From the NCBI RefSeq assembly GCF_946887195.1, contig NZ_CAMPKE010000002.1, positions 62,001-126,000 of the forward strand: a DNA stretch of 64,000 bases. The letters are read 5' to 3'. This DNA comes from an uncultured Halomonas sp. (lineage in GTDB: Bacteria > Pseudomonadota > Gammaproteobacteria > Pseudomonadales > Halomonadaceae). The notes below the pieces were generated by a model. The model did not search any database. It was not told where the DNA came from and was given only the letters and a program-made list of their open reading frames with translations. Made by a program: the position numbers and the translations under genes. Below are positions 1 through 8,554 of this stretch, piece by piece. The number at the start of each line of letters is the position of its first letter. The stretch's first letter is position 1.

Positions 1-556
1 TCCGCGCCTCCTCGCCCTGCGGATCGAGACGCCCCACCTTCATCTTCACGGCCTTGAAGCCCAGCTCGACATAGCCGGCCAACTCCTCGCCGAGCTTGTC
101 CGGTGTCTTGCCATCCAGGTAATAACCGCCGGATGCATAGGCCGGCACGCTGTCCTCGTAGTAGCCACCGAGGAAGCGATGCAGCGGCAGCGTCACCGAG
201 CGCGCATTGCGATCCCACAGCGCGATGTCGATGATGCTCAGTGCGCGCATCGCCGCCCCCGAGCGGGCCTGCAGAATGCCTTCCCGATACATCTTTTCCC
301 ACAGCCCCTCGACACGCAGCGCGTCCTCGCCAATCAGCATCGGCGCGAACAGTTCGCGAACCGCCTGAGTCACCAGACTGCCGGCATTGCTGCCCCCGTA
401 ACAGAATCCGATCCCTTCGTTGCCGTCATCGCTGCGTACCCGCACGATGGCGTAATCGCGATGATGCACCTGGCGCGTCGAGAACGAGGTCGGATTATCG
501 AGCGGGACGCGAATCGTTCGGGCTTCGATGGATTGAATCTTCGATGGTAGCGACAT
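1..556 (-). CDS. Enolase-superfamily (mandelate racemase/muconate lactonizing) dehydratase, 3' part missing
   Basis: About 185 N-terminal residues are readable from an ATG at 556; the rest lies outside the window. The sequence starts MSLPSKIQSIEARTIRVPLD, as in the capping domain of acid-sugar dehydratases and mandelate racemases. Near the cut end it has FKAVKMKVG, the Lys-x-Lys motif at the end of the second barrel strand, whose second lysine is the catalytic base in this subgroup. These enzymes remove the alpha proton of a hydroxy acid, giving dehydration, racemisation or cycloisomerisation. It is the last visible gene of the minus-strand unit tctC-tctB-tctA, 40 bp after tctA. The neighbouring organic-acid transporter and IlvD/Edd dehydratase favour a sugar- or hydroxy-acid dehydratase. 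The metal ligands lie beyond the edge, so substrate class is inference. Confidence 0.85.
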   Translation of the reverse strand, partial: MSLPSKIQSIEARTIRVPLDNPTSFSTRQVHHRDYAIVRVRSDDGNEGIGFCYGGSNAGSLVTQAVRELFAPMLIGEDALRVEGLWEKMYREGILQARSGAAMRALSIIDIALWDRNARSVTLPLHRFLGGYYEDSVPAYASGGYYLDGKTPDKLGEELAGYVELGFKAVKMKVGRLDPQGEEAR

Positions 557-596
557 GACTTCCTTCCTGATCGATTGTTCGAGACGTAGACGCTTT

Positions 597-2114
597 TCAG
601 AGGTTGCGAGGACCAGAGCTTCTATAACGGAGCTTTTTAGCGAGCCCAAAGAGTGGCGTCGCTTGCAGTATCGAAAACAGCGCAATCGCCAGCAGCACGG
701 CGGAAATCGGATTTTCGAGGAAGATCATCCAATTGCCCTGACCGATCAGCATGGATTGTTGCAGACTCGCATCCAGTATCGGGCCCAATATCAGGCCGAT
801 GACCAGTGGCGCGGTTGGAATCTTGAATTCGTCGAACGCGAAACCGATCATGCCGAATACCAGCATGAGCATGATGTCGAAGTACGAATTGTTAAGCGCG
901 AATGACCCGACCACTGCAAGAACCACGATAACCGGCCCAACGACCCGATTGGGAACTCTGGTTACGGAGACGCATAACCGGGTAAACAGCAGGCCGACTA
1001 TAAAGAGCGAAATGTTAGCGAACATGACCGCCCACAACAGGGTGTAGGTAATCTCGGCGTGCTCGGTCATCAGCGTCGGCCCCGGAAGAATGCCGTGAAC
1101 CATGAACGCGCCAAGCAGAACGGCGGTCGATGAACTGCCGGGAATGCCCAAAGCGATCGTCGGCACGAGCGCACCGCCCACCACGGCGTTATTAGCCGCT
1201 TCGGGGGCGGCGATACCCGCCGGCGTACCCGTGCCGAACTCATGCTTGTTTTTAGCGAAACGCTTCGCCTCGTTGTAGGCGAACCAGCAGGCGGTATCGC
1301 CGCCCGTTCCGGGAATCAGACCGGTAAACACACCGATGCCACCCGACCGAAATATGTTCGGAAGCAGTGCCTTGAATTCCTTGAACCGAGGCAACATGCG
1401 ATCTTTTATCGAGCTGACGGCTGCGTCCTTGTTCTGGTCGCCCTGGAGGATCAGTCGGATCGCTTGCGGTATGGAGAAAAGCCCGATCAGCGCGACCGTA
1501 AAGGGAACGCCTGCGAACAGGTTCAGTTCACCAAAGGTGAAGCGTGGCGTTCCAGTGGTCGGGTCCATGCCGATGGTGGCGATAAGCAGGCCAAGAACTC
1601 CCGAGAACAGACCGGCAATCATCGCACCGCTCGACAGCGAGCCGACAATCGTGATGCCGAGAACCGCCACGGCGAACAGCTCGACCGGACCGAAGTGCAG
1701 GGCAAGGCTTCCTAAAAGAGGCGCGAAGGTGAGAAGAACGATGGAACTGATCACACCGCCGATGAAAGAAGCGGATAACGATATGCCCAATGCCTTTCCA
1801 GCCTGGCCTTTCATGGCCATCGCGTGGCCATCCAAAACGGTCGCCGCAGCCGCCGGGGTGCCCGGCGTTCGCAGCAGAATCGCCGCGATGGACCCGCCAT
1901 ACATGGCCGAAAGATACAACGCCGCCAGCATGCTGATGCCGGTGGCGGGTGGCATCGCAAACGTTATCGGCAGGAGAAGCGCGATAGCCATCGTCGCCGA
2001 TAGACCGGGCATCGCCCCGATGACCAGGCCGATCAGCGTTCCCGCTAGAATGGCGAGCAAGTTGGCCGGATCGAAAACATTCATCAATCCCATCCAAAGA
2101 AACGACTCAGTCAT
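597..2114 (-). CDS. tctA: Tripartite tricarboxylate transporter large permease, TctA family
   Basis: The 505-residue product has the usual TctA length and is almost entirely hydrophobic, with about 10-12 membrane segments. It carries the glycine- and proline-rich family signatures GAMPGLSATMAIALLLPITF near residue 33 and GLIPGTGGDTACWFAYNEAKRF near residue 265 as well as GIPGSSSTAVLLGAF. TctA is the large membrane subunit of a secondary, ion-coupled, binding-protein-dependent transporter for organic anions. The ATG at 2114 follows GAGG by 7 nt. It sits 9 bp after tctB and shares its operon, with the enolase-superfamily gene downstream. The transported acid cannot be read from the sequence. 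Confidence 0.95.
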   Translation of the reverse strand: MTESFLWMGLMNVFDPANLLAILAGTLIGLVIGAMPGLSATMAIALLLPITFAMPPATGISMLAALYLSAMYGGSIAAILLRTPGTPAAAATVLDGHAMAMKGQAGKALGISLSASFIGGVISSIVLLTFAPLLGSLALHFGPVELFAVAVLGITIVGSLSSGAMIAGLFSGVLGLLIATIGMDPTTGTPRFTFGELNLFAGVPFTVALIGLFSIPQAIRLILQGDQNKDAAVSSIKDRMLPRFKEFKALLPNIFRSGGIGVFTGLIPGTGGDTACWFAYNEAKRFAKNKHEFGTGTPAGIAAPEAANNAVVGGALVPTIALGIPGSSSTAVLLGAFMVHGILPGPTLMTEHAEITYTLLWAVMFANISLFIVGLLFTRLCVSVTRVPNRVVGPVIVVLAVVGSFALNNSYFDIMLMLVFGMIGFAFDEFKIPTAPLVIGLILGPILDASLQQSMLIGQGNWMIFLENPISAVLLAIALFSILQATPLFGLAKKLRYRSSGPRNL

Positions 2115-2123
2115 AGCAGGGCC

Positions 2124-2570
2124 TCACGAACCGGGATAAAGAAGGATCGGCATGTGTAGAAAGAAGATGAAGATCGCCCAGATTGAAACGGTGATTATCG
2201 CCGTGATGGCAACGATCCATAGCCAATTGACCGGCTTGAGAGCCACTAGCGCGATCAAGAGAAAGCCAGGCGTGGCGATCAGATAACCGATGGTCTGGAT
2301 AGACCAGGCATAAACGAATACCAGTAGCACGAAAGCCACGCCGAGCATGATGGAGCGTGACTCTATCTTGGGGACAATAGTCAGGCTTCCATCGGCCGAG
2401 GCTCTTCTCCAGGAAAGGAGAACCTGCACGATCATCAGCACCGAAAGCAACATAAGCACACCCCCGACGACATCGGGGAGACGTGATGCGGCGAGGCGAT
2501 AATCAGCGGCCTCGATTCTGAAAAACAGTGCCAAAGCGATCGCTGCGATAGCGACGAAAATGCGCCCCAT
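2124..2570 (-). CDS. tctB: Tripartite tricarboxylate transporter small permease, TctB family
   Basis: This 148-residue protein has four hydrophobic segments: one at residues 1-18, one near 34-52, and two in the C-terminal half. That is the standard TctB topology. TctB pairs with TctA to form the membrane part of the transporter. The ATG at 2570 is preceded by GGAG with an 8-nt spacer. The gene lies between tctC and tctA; the tctC-tctB gap holds a compact hairpin at 2604-2623. TctB proteins are poorly conserved, so the call rests mainly on length, hydrophobicity and position. Confidence 0.9.
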   Translation of the reverse strand: MGRIFVAIAAIALALFFRIEAADYRLAASRLPDVVGGVLMLLSVLMIVQVLLSWRRASADGSLTIVPKIESRSIMLGVAFVLLVFVYAWSIQTIGYLIATPGFLLIALVALKPVNWLWIVAITAIITVSIWAIFIFFLHMPILLYPGS

Positions 2571-2603
2571 CGGAAAGACTCCAGAATCGGCAAGGAAAAG
2601 ATA

Positions 2604-2623
2604 GGGGCAGGCTTTCCTGCCCC
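2604..2623 (-). other. Intercistronic hairpin between tctC and tctB
   Basis: GGGGCAGG at 2604-2611 and CCTGCCCC at 2616-2623 form a perfect 8-bp GC-rich stem around a 4-nt loop. It begins 13 bp past the tctC stop on the minus strand. No clean U-run follows immediately, so it is more likely an mRNA-stabilising or partly terminating structure than a full terminator. Such structures raise the level of a binding protein above its membrane partners; that role is inferred here. Confidence 0.6.
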
Positions 2624-2636
2624 GCCCGCTGACGGA

Positions 2637-3644
2637 TCAGCTACCCGAACCCTGGACCTCGTCCTTGATCTCGTTCCAGACATCGATGAATCGTTGCTCC
2701 TGATCCTGGAGATAGGCCGTATATTTTTCGGGGCCCATATAGTCGATATTCATCGCCCGATCTTTCGCGGCTTTCTGAAACTCGGGGTTCTCGGTCACAC
2801 GCTGCAAGCCATTGGCGAGTTGCATGCGCGCCTCTTCGGACAGGCCCGCCGGAGCGCTATAGCCACGAGAGGAGCCCGCCACGACGTCGTACCCCAACTC
2901 CTTTGCGGTTGGGACATCAGGCAGTGCCGGTAGCCGCTCCTCCGCAAAAACGACCAGCGGACGCAGGTTGCCGGCCTCGATCTGTGGGTAGGTAATGCCG
3001 ACATTGTTGAAGCTGGCGTCGATCTTGCCGCCCATCGCCGCGGTCCAGGACGGGCCGTCGCCCTGGAACGGCACTTTCTGAAACTCCACGCCGGCTTCCT
3101 TGGAGAGCATGATCGTCGAGAACCAGTCGTCGCCGCCGACGCCGGAGTTGCCGACCGTCACGGTGCCGGGATTCTCCTTGGCGGCGTTGATGAGATCCTC
3201 GAAGTTCTTATACGGGCTGTCCTTGGCGACCACGACGACACCGGGATCGGTCACGATATTGGCAATCGGCGTCAATTCGCTGATGTCGTAGGTAATGGCA
3301 TCGTTCATGATGTAGTTGGTCATCAGCATCGGGGTATTGGTGATGCTGATCGTTTCACCATCCGGTTCGATCTGTTTGGCCAGTTGGGTCCAGGCGATCG
3401 CGCCGACAGCTCCCGGCTGGTATTGGTTGACGAAGCTGACGCCCATCTCTTCGGCCAGAAAAGGCTGGACGAGTTGCGCCAGTGCGTCACTGCCGCCACC
3501 CGGCTTGAAGCCCATCAGAACGGTCACTTCATCGCCGCCGACATACTCCTGCTGGGATTGGCCGTCTTGCGCCATCGCCGTGGACAGCCCCATGACGGAC
3601 GCCACTAGGCCCACTGCGGTAGCGGTTAGGATTCCAGTTTGCAT
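2637..3644 (-). CDS. tctC: Periplasmic binding protein of the tripartite tricarboxylate transporter, TctC/Bug family
   Basis: A 335-residue protein with a Sec signal peptide: a hydrophobic stretch and an AMA-QD cleavage site near residue 25. The mature part has the Bug/TctC fold signatures, including VTVLMGFKPGGGSDALAQL near residue 40, GAVGAIAWTQLAK near residue 83 and the late VVAGSSRGYSAPAGL. It captures an organic anion in the periplasm and delivers it to TctAB. The start is supported by GGAGGAGACTC directly upstream of the ATG. It is the first gene of the minus-strand arm and faces the IlvD/Edd gene across a region with a 24-bp inverted repeat. Bug proteins bind many carboxylates, so the ligand is unknown. 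Confidence 0.95.
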   Translation of the reverse strand: MQTGILTATAVGLVASVMGLSTAMAQDGQSQQEYVGGDEVTVLMGFKPGGGSDALAQLVQPFLAEEMGVSFVNQYQPGAVGAIAWTQLAKQIEPDGETISITNTPMLMTNYIMNDAITYDISELTPIANIVTDPGVVVVAKDSPYKNFEDLINAAKENPGTVTVGNSGVGGDDWFSTIMLSKEAGVEFQKVPFQGDGPSWTAAMGGKIDASFNNVGITYPQIEAGNLRPLVVFAEERLPALPDVPTAKELGYDVVAGSSRGYSAPAGLSEEARMQLANGLQRVTENPEFQKAAKDRAMNIDYMGPEKYTAYLQDQEQRFIDVWNEIKDEVQGSGS

Positions 3645-3722
3645 GAGTCTCCTCCCTTTAATTGTTTTGCTTTACCACACGCTCTCTACCACCCATTGAA
3701 ACCATAGACAGTGCCCGAAGAG

Positions 3723-3746
3723 ATTGTCAATAATATTGTTGACGAT
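3723..3746. promoter_or_regulatory. Inverted-repeat operator candidate between the divergent tctC and dehydratase arms
   Basis: ATTGTCAA at 3723-3730 and TTGACGAT at 3739-3746 form an inverted repeat with 7 of 8 matching positions, centred on the self-complementary core AATATT. It lies 79 bp upstream of the tctC start and 96 bp upstream of the dehydratase start, so one bound dimer could control both arms. The TTGTC/GACAA style resembles operators of GntR-family (FadR-type) regulators of organic-acid catabolism. No such regulator gene is present within the window, so the protein partner is inference. Confidence 0.55.
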
Positions 3747-3841
3747 TAAATTCCTGCGTTATATTGCTAGTCAGAGGAGAGATCGATAACGGCCCGCTAA
3801 GCGTTGGGCCAGGTTACGAAAAACAATCGAGGAGGCGTCGA

Positions 3842-5566
3842 ATGGCAGCGATGGACAACGGTGAGCGCGGTATGCGCAAGGGCCTGACGAGCTATGGCGA
3901 CGCGGGTTTCTCGCTCTTTCTGCGCAAGGCCTTCATCAAGGGCATGGGCTATTCCGACGACGCCCTCGAACGACCGATCATCGGGATCGCCAATACCTAT
4001 AGTGGCTACAATGCTTGCCACGCCAACGTTCCTGGTCTCGTCGAGGCAGTCAAACGCGGTGTCATGCTGGCCGGCGCGTTGCCGGTCGAGTTCCCGACGA
4101 TTTCCATTCATGAAGCCTTCTCGCACCCGACCAGCATGTATTTGCGCAATCTCATGGCGATGGACACCGAGGAGCTGGTTCGTGCACAGCCGATGGACGC
4201 CGTGGTGCTGATCGGCGGCTGCGACAAGACGGTACCCGCCCAGTTGATGGGCGCGGCGAGCGCCGGCATTCCCGCCATTCAACTCGTCACCGGGCCGATG
4301 CTGACCGGCAGCCATCGTGGCAAACGCGTCGGCGCCTGCACCGACTGCCGGCACTTCTGGGGGCGTTACCGCGCTGGCGAAATCGACGATCGCGAGATCG
4401 CCGAGGTCAACGATCAGTTGGTGCCGACCGGAGGAACCTGCGGCGTGATGGGTACCGCCAGCACCATGGCCTGCGTCGTCGAAGCTCTCGGTATGATGCT
4501 GCCGAGCAGCGCAACCGCACCGGCGGTCAGCGCGGATCGCCTGCGTATCGCCGAAATGACCGGCAGCTGCGCCGTGCAATTGGCAGCGCATGGCACCACG
4601 CCCGAACAGATCATGACCCGGCAAGCGTTCGAGAATGCGTTGACCGTGCTGCTGGCGATTGGCGGATCGACCAATGCGCTCGTGCATTTGACGGCGATGG
4701 CCGGGCGGCTGGGCATCAAGATCGATCTCGATGCCTTCGACCGGATCGGGCGGCGTGTGCCGGTGCTGGTCGATCTCAAGCCATCCGGCCAGCACTACAT
4801 GCAGGACCTGCACATGGCCGGCGGCCTGACGGCGGTACTGCGCGAACTGAAGCCGCTCTTGCACCTCGATTGCATGACCGTCAGCGGCAGGACGCTGGGC
4901 GAGGAGATCGACGCGGCACCGGATTCCTGGGAGCAGACCATCGTCGCGCCGGTTTCATCGCCGATCTATCCCGAAGGTGGCATGGCGGTACTGCGCGGCA
5001 ATCTCGCGCCCGGTGGGGCGATCGTCAAGCAGTCGGCGGCCACCCCGAGTCTCTTGAAACATACCGGTCGCGCGGTGGTCTTCACCTCGATCGAGGATCT
5101 CACCACGCGCATCGACGACCCGGCGCTCGACGTGACCGCCGACGACATCCTGGTATTGCAGAACGCCGGCCCCAAGGGTGCGCCGGGCATGCCGGAAGCC
5201 GGCTACATGCCGATTCCCCGCAAGCTCGCCAATCAGGGTGTCAAGGACATGGTGCGCATCTCGGATGCGCGAATGAGCGGCACGGCCAGCGGCACCATCA
5301 TCCTGCACATCGTGCCCGAGAGCGCCGAGGGCGGCCCGCTGGGCCTGGTGCGCGATGGCGATATCATCGAGCTCGATGTTTCGACCCGCAGGCTGGAGTT
5401 GATGGTCGCCGAGAGCGAGCTGGAGAAGCGCCGCGCCGAGTTCACGCCGCCCCGGCATACTGACGCCGAGCGCGGCTACAAGAAGCTCTTCCTCGACAGC
5501 GTGCTGCAAGCCGATGAAGGCTGCGACTTTGCCTTTCTTGTCCCCCCGAAAGGAGACTCGCCATGA
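3842..5566 (+). CDS. IlvD/Edd-family dehydratase, probably for a sugar acid
   Basis: The 574-residue product belongs to the Fe-S dehydratases that remove water from 2,3-dihydroxy acids (dihydroxy-acid, 6-phosphogluconate and pentonate dehydratases). Cluster-binding signatures are visible: GGCDKTVPAQLMGAASAGIP near residue 130, a CTDCRHFWGRY segment and GGTCGVMGTASTMACV near residue 205. The C-terminal domain has the family's GAPGMPE and SDARMSGTASGT motifs. I start at the ATG at 3842, preceded by GAGGAGG at 8 nt; an upstream TTG extension at 3764 lacks such support. It overlaps the next gene by 4 bp (ATGA). Because it is encoded with an acid transporter rather than with ilv genes, a catabolic sugar-acid role is more likely than branched-chain synthesis. 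Confidence 0.9.
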   Translation: MAAMDNGERGMRKGLTSYGDAGFSLFLRKAFIKGMGYSDDALERPIIGIANTYSGYNACHANVPGLVEAVKRGVMLAGALPVEFPTISIHEAFSHPTSMYLRNLMAMDTEELVRAQPMDAVVLIGGCDKTVPAQLMGAASAGIPAIQLVTGPMLTGSHRGKRVGACTDCRHFWGRYRAGEIDDREIAEVNDQLVPTGGTCGVMGTASTMACVVEALGMMLPSSATAPAVSADRLRIAEMTGSCAVQLAAHGTTPEQIMTRQAFENALTVLLAIGGSTNALVHLTAMAGRLGIKIDLDAFDRIGRRVPVLVDLKPSGQHYMQDLHMAGGLTAVLRELKPLLHLDCMTVSGRTLGEEIDAAPDSWEQTIVAPVSSPIYPEGGMAVLRGNLAPGGAIVKQSAATPSLLKHTGRAVVFTSIEDLTTRIDDPALDVTADDILVLQNAGPKGAPGMPEAGYMPIPRKLANQGVKDMVRISDARMSGTASGTIILHIVPESAEGGPLGLVRDGDIIELDVSTRRLELMVAESELEKRRAEFTPPRHTDAERGYKKLFLDSVLQADEGCDFAFLVPPKGDSP

Positions 5567-6621
5567 GCGAACGGCGGCAGACCGGTTTGCGCATCGCGGC
5601 GGATGCGCTGCAGGGGCTTTGCCAAGAGGCGTTGTGCTCGGTGAGCCTTGTCCCGGCGTATGCCGCCATCGTCGCCGAAACGCTCGTCGAGGCCGATCTT
5701 CTCGGTCATTTGACGCACGGCACGGCGCTGCTGCCGCGCTATTTGAAGGAACTGGAAGAGGGCCGAATGACACCCGATGGCGAGCCGACGGCGATCAACG
5801 ACACCGGCGCCAGCGCCGCCTGGGATGGCAACTACCTGCCCGGCCCCGTGCTGGTGCGCCAGGCACTCGACTTGGCCAGCGCACGCGCGGTTCGTTATGG
5901 CATTGCAACGGTGGCGATCAGGCGCAGCCATCATATCGCCTGCCTGGCCGCCTACCTGAAACGAGTGACGGATAAAGGGCTGGTCGCGATCATCGCCAGT
6001 TCGAGCCCGGCAACGCGCTCGGTAGCACCATTCGGTGCCGTCGAGGGGGTCTATTCGCCCGACCCGATCGCCGCCGGCTACCCGACCGACAATGATCCCG
6101 TGCTGATCGATGTCAGCATGTCGATCACCACCAACAGCCTGACCTCGCAACTCGCCGCGACGGGAGAAGCGCTCGCGCACCCATGGATGATCGATGCCCA
6201 CGGCAACCCGAGCGACGACCCCAAACTGCTACAAGCCGACCCACCCGGCGCGTTGATGCCGATGGGTGGTTTCGATCACGGCCATAAAGGATTCGCGCTC
6301 GGCCTGCTCGTCGAAGCGCTGACATCCGGCCTTGCCGGCTTCGGGCGGGCCGATGAGCCAACCCGCTGGGGCGCTTCGGTGTTCGTCATGGTCATCGACC
6401 CGCAAGCGCATGGCGGAACGCGGAATTTCATGCGCGAAAGCGGTTTTCTCGCCAGCGCCTGCCGGGCGGCCAGCGTCCCACCCGGTAGCCCCGGCGTACG
6501 TCTTCCCGGCGAACGCGCCCTCGCCCTGCGCAAAGAGCAACTGATGAATGGCGTAGCACTCACTCAGGCGGCGGTCGACACGCTCAAGGCCTGCACGGCG
6601 CCACACGCGTGGGACGATTAG
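5563..6621 (+). CDS. Malate/L-lactate dehydrogenase-family (Ldh2/YlbC-type) NAD(P)-dependent oxidoreductase
   Basis: A 352-residue member of the type-2 malate/lactate dehydrogenase family, which also includes 2,3-diketo-L-gulonate reductase and delta-1-piperideine-2-carboxylate reductase. Typical features are the early THG ([19 protein letters not shown]) containing the conserved active-site histidine, the [16 protein letters not shown] block, and the late [20 protein letters not shown] segment. These enzymes interconvert 2-hydroxy and 2-oxo acids. Its ATG overlaps the dehydratase stop, indicating translational coupling, so it probably acts on the 2-oxo or 2-hydroxy product of the dehydration step. 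The 3' end overlaps the convergent rph gene by 4 bp. Confidence 0.88.
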   Translation: MSERRQTGLRIAADALQGLCQEALCSVSLVPAYAAIVAETLVEADLLGHLTHGTALLPRYLKELEEGRMTPDGEPTAINDTGASAAWDGNYLPGPVLVRQALDLASARAVRYGIATVAIRRSHHIACLAAYLKRVTDKGLVAIIASSSPATRSVAPFGAVEGVYSPDPIAAGYPTDNDPVLIDVSMSITTNSLTSQLAATGEALAHPWMIDAHGNPSDDPKLLQADPPGALMPMGGFDHGHKGFALGLLVEALTSGLAGFGRADEPTRWGASVFVMVIDPQAHGGTRNFMRESGFLASACRAASVPPGSPGVRLPGERALALRKEQLMNGVALTQAAVDTLKACTAPHAWDD

Positions 6622-7370
6622 CTTCTCGATCCCAGCGCCTCGCGCTGATGCTCGAATAACTGCGCGCCGGCCTGCTCGGCCAGATCGAGCATGGCGTTGA
6701 GTTCGCTGCGCCCAAACGCCGCCGCCTCGGCGGTGCCCTGCACTTCGATCAGCCCGCCGCTCTCGGTCATCACCACGTTCATGTCGGTATCCGCGCCGCT
6801 ATCCTCGGGATAATCGAGATCGGCCACCGGCGTGCCCTTGAAGACGCCCACCGACACCGCGCTTATGAGCTCCTTGAACGGATCGGTCTTGATCAGCTTC
6901 TCGCGCTGCAAGTGGCGAATCGCATCGACCAGTGCCACGCAGCCGCCGGTGATCGCGGCGGTACGCGTGCCGCCATCGGCCTGGATGACATCGCAATCGA
7001 TGGTGATGGTGAACTCGCCGAGCTTCTTGAGATTCACCGAGGCGCGCAACGCACGGCCGATCAGGCGCTGAATCTCCAGCGTGCGCCCGCCCTGCTTGCC
7101 GCGCGCCGCCTCGCGCGGGCCTCGCGTGTGCGTCGCACGCGGCAACATGCCGTACTCGGCGGTAATCCAGCCCTGCCCCTTGCCGCGCAGCCAGCGTGGC
7201 ACGCCGGCTTCGACACTGGCGTTGCACAGCACCTGGGTATCGCCGAATGCCACCAGCACCGACCCCTCGGCGTGGCGGGTGTAATCGCGAATCAGGCGAA
7301 TTTCGCGGAGCTGATCGGGCTGTCGCCCGCTGGGGCGTATCGGGCCTGGGCGCGCAGAGTTCGAGGGCAT
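6618..7370 (-). CDS. rph: Ribonuclease PH
   Basis: Phosphorolytic 3'-to-5' exoribonuclease that trims tRNA 3' ends. The protein matches the family throughout: [11 protein letters not shown] at the start, [59 protein letters not shown] and [20 protein letters not shown], then [11 protein letters not shown] with the conserved acidic residues. I choose the ATG at 7370 (250 aa), preceded by AGAGGT; the frame is open to 7451 but the extra residues are not family-like. There is a short 11-residue extension ahead of the usual start. It is followed across a repeat-containing gap by divergent yicC. Confidence 0.97.
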   Translation of the reverse strand: MPSNSARPGPIRPSGRQPDQLREIRLIRDYTRHAEGSVLVAFGDTQVLCNASVEAGVPRWLRGKGQGWITAEYGMLPRATHTRGPREAARGKQGGRTLEIQRLIGRALRASVNLKKLGEFTITIDCDVIQADGGTRTAAITGGCVALVDAIRHLQREKLIKTDPFKELISAVSVGVFKGTPVADLDYPEDSGADTDMNVVMTESGGLIEVQGTAEAAAFGRSELNAMLDLAEQAGAQLFEHQREALGSRS

Positions 7371-7494
7371 GCTACCTCTTGAAAATCGGTTGGTTGAATG
7401 AGTGGGCGTCGCAACGCCGGTGCGCCATTCTACACGCTCACGCGCGCCCATGAATCGGGTACACTGGCTGCATACTTAACTATTTATCCTGTAA

Positions 7495-7617
7495 CGAAAA
7501 GGCCGCGAGCGAAGATCAGGCAAGGCAAAAATCAGCGAATACGCGCAGTTTACGAAGAGTAAATGAGCATTATGAGCTGATTTCTAACGCCGCATGATTT
7601 AGCGCAGCCAGTTTTCG
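7495..7617. repeat. Dispersed palindromic repeat family A, copy 1
   Basis: A 123-bp element between rph and yicC, with ends CGAAAA and TTTTCG. It shares with copies at 44154-44276 (opposite orientation) and 48300-48433 an ordered set of blocks: a GAGCGAA block near one end, CAAGGC(A/G)(A/G)A, a CGCRGTTTAC or CGGAGTTTAC block, GTAAATGAGCA, a TAACGCCG-like block and a GAGC/TAGCGCAG-like block close to the other end. It has no ORF. It looks like a non-autonomous or REP/MITE-like intergenic repeat. Confidence 0.8.
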
Positions 7618-7642
7618 TAAGGATACGCTTGAGGAGATTCGC

Positions 7643-8506
7643 ATGGCCCATAGCATGACCGCCTTCACCCGGCAGACCATCGAGGCCGACTGGGGCAGCC
7701 TGCAACTGGAACTGCGCTCGGTGAATCAGCGTTACCTGGAGCCACATTTCCGTTTGCCGGAAGCCCTGCGCGATCTCGAACCGGCGTTTCGCGAAGCCAT
7801 GAGAAATCGCCTGGCGCGCGGGAAGATCGAATGCACGCTGCGCTTCGAACCCGCCGCCGGCGGCGAGACGCTGGCGGTCAACCGCACGCGCCTGGCCGAG
7901 TTGGCTCGCGCGTTGCACGAGGTTCGCGCCGAGTTGCCCGACGCGGCGATGCCCGACGCCCTGGCACTGCTCGACCACCCCGGCGTGGTGGAATCTCGCG
8001 GCGCCGATCTGGAAGCGGTGCAGCAGGAAACGCTGGCGCTGTTCGGCGCGGCACTCGATGACCTGATCGCCGGCCGCGCCCGCGAGGGCGAACGTCTCGC
8101 CGAGCTGATTCGCCAGCGCCTCGACGGCGTGCGTATCCAGGTCGCCGAGGTACGCGCCCTGCTCCCGGGCATGCTCGCCCGCCAGCGCGCCCAGCTTCTC
8201 GAACGCCTCGAAACCTTCAAGGCCGAACTCGAACCGCAGCGTCTCGAAGCCGAAGTCGCCCTGCTCGCCCAGAAGGCCGACGTCGACGAGGAACTCGACC
8301 GCCTCGAGACCCACGTCGTCGAGGTCGAGCGGCAGCTCAAGCAGAAGGGCCCGGTCGGGCGGCGCCTGGATTTCCTGATGCAGGAACTCAACCGCGAAGC
8401 CAATACCCTGTCATCCAAGGCCGTGGTCGCCGAGAGTACGCGCTGCGCGGTGGAGTTGAAGGTGCTGATCGAGCAGATGCGGGAGCAGATTCAAAATATC
8501 GAATAG
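7643..8506 (+). CDS. yicC: YicC/YloC-family endoribonuclease
   Basis: The 287-residue protein starts MAHSMTAFTRQTIEADWG, matching the conserved MxxSMTGF-type N-terminus, and ends with the DUF1732 signature GRRLDFLMQELNREANTLSS and ALKV-like helix VELKVLIEQMREQIQNIE. Family members are stress-linked endoribonucleases involved in RNA turnover. The start has an excellent GAGGAG site. In related genomes yicC lies next to rph and gmk, which fits the neighbourhood. The middle third is predicted to be long charged helices. Confidence 0.95.
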   Translation: MAHSMTAFTRQTIEADWGSLQLELRSVNQRYLEPHFRLPEALRDLEPAFREAMRNRLARGKIECTLRFEPAAGGETLAVNRTRLAELARALHEVRAELPDAAMPDALALLDHPGVVESRGADLEAVQQETLALFGAALDDLIAGRAREGERLAELIRQRLDGVRIQVAEVRALLPGMLARQRAQLLERLETFKAELEPQRLEAEVALLAQKADVDEELDRLETHVVEVERQLKQKGPVGRRLDFLMQELNREANTLSSKAVVAESTRCAVELKVLIEQMREQIQNIE

Positions 8507-8554
8507 AGATTTACCAATATTCGTATGGATTAAAAATATTTTCCGGTAATTTCA

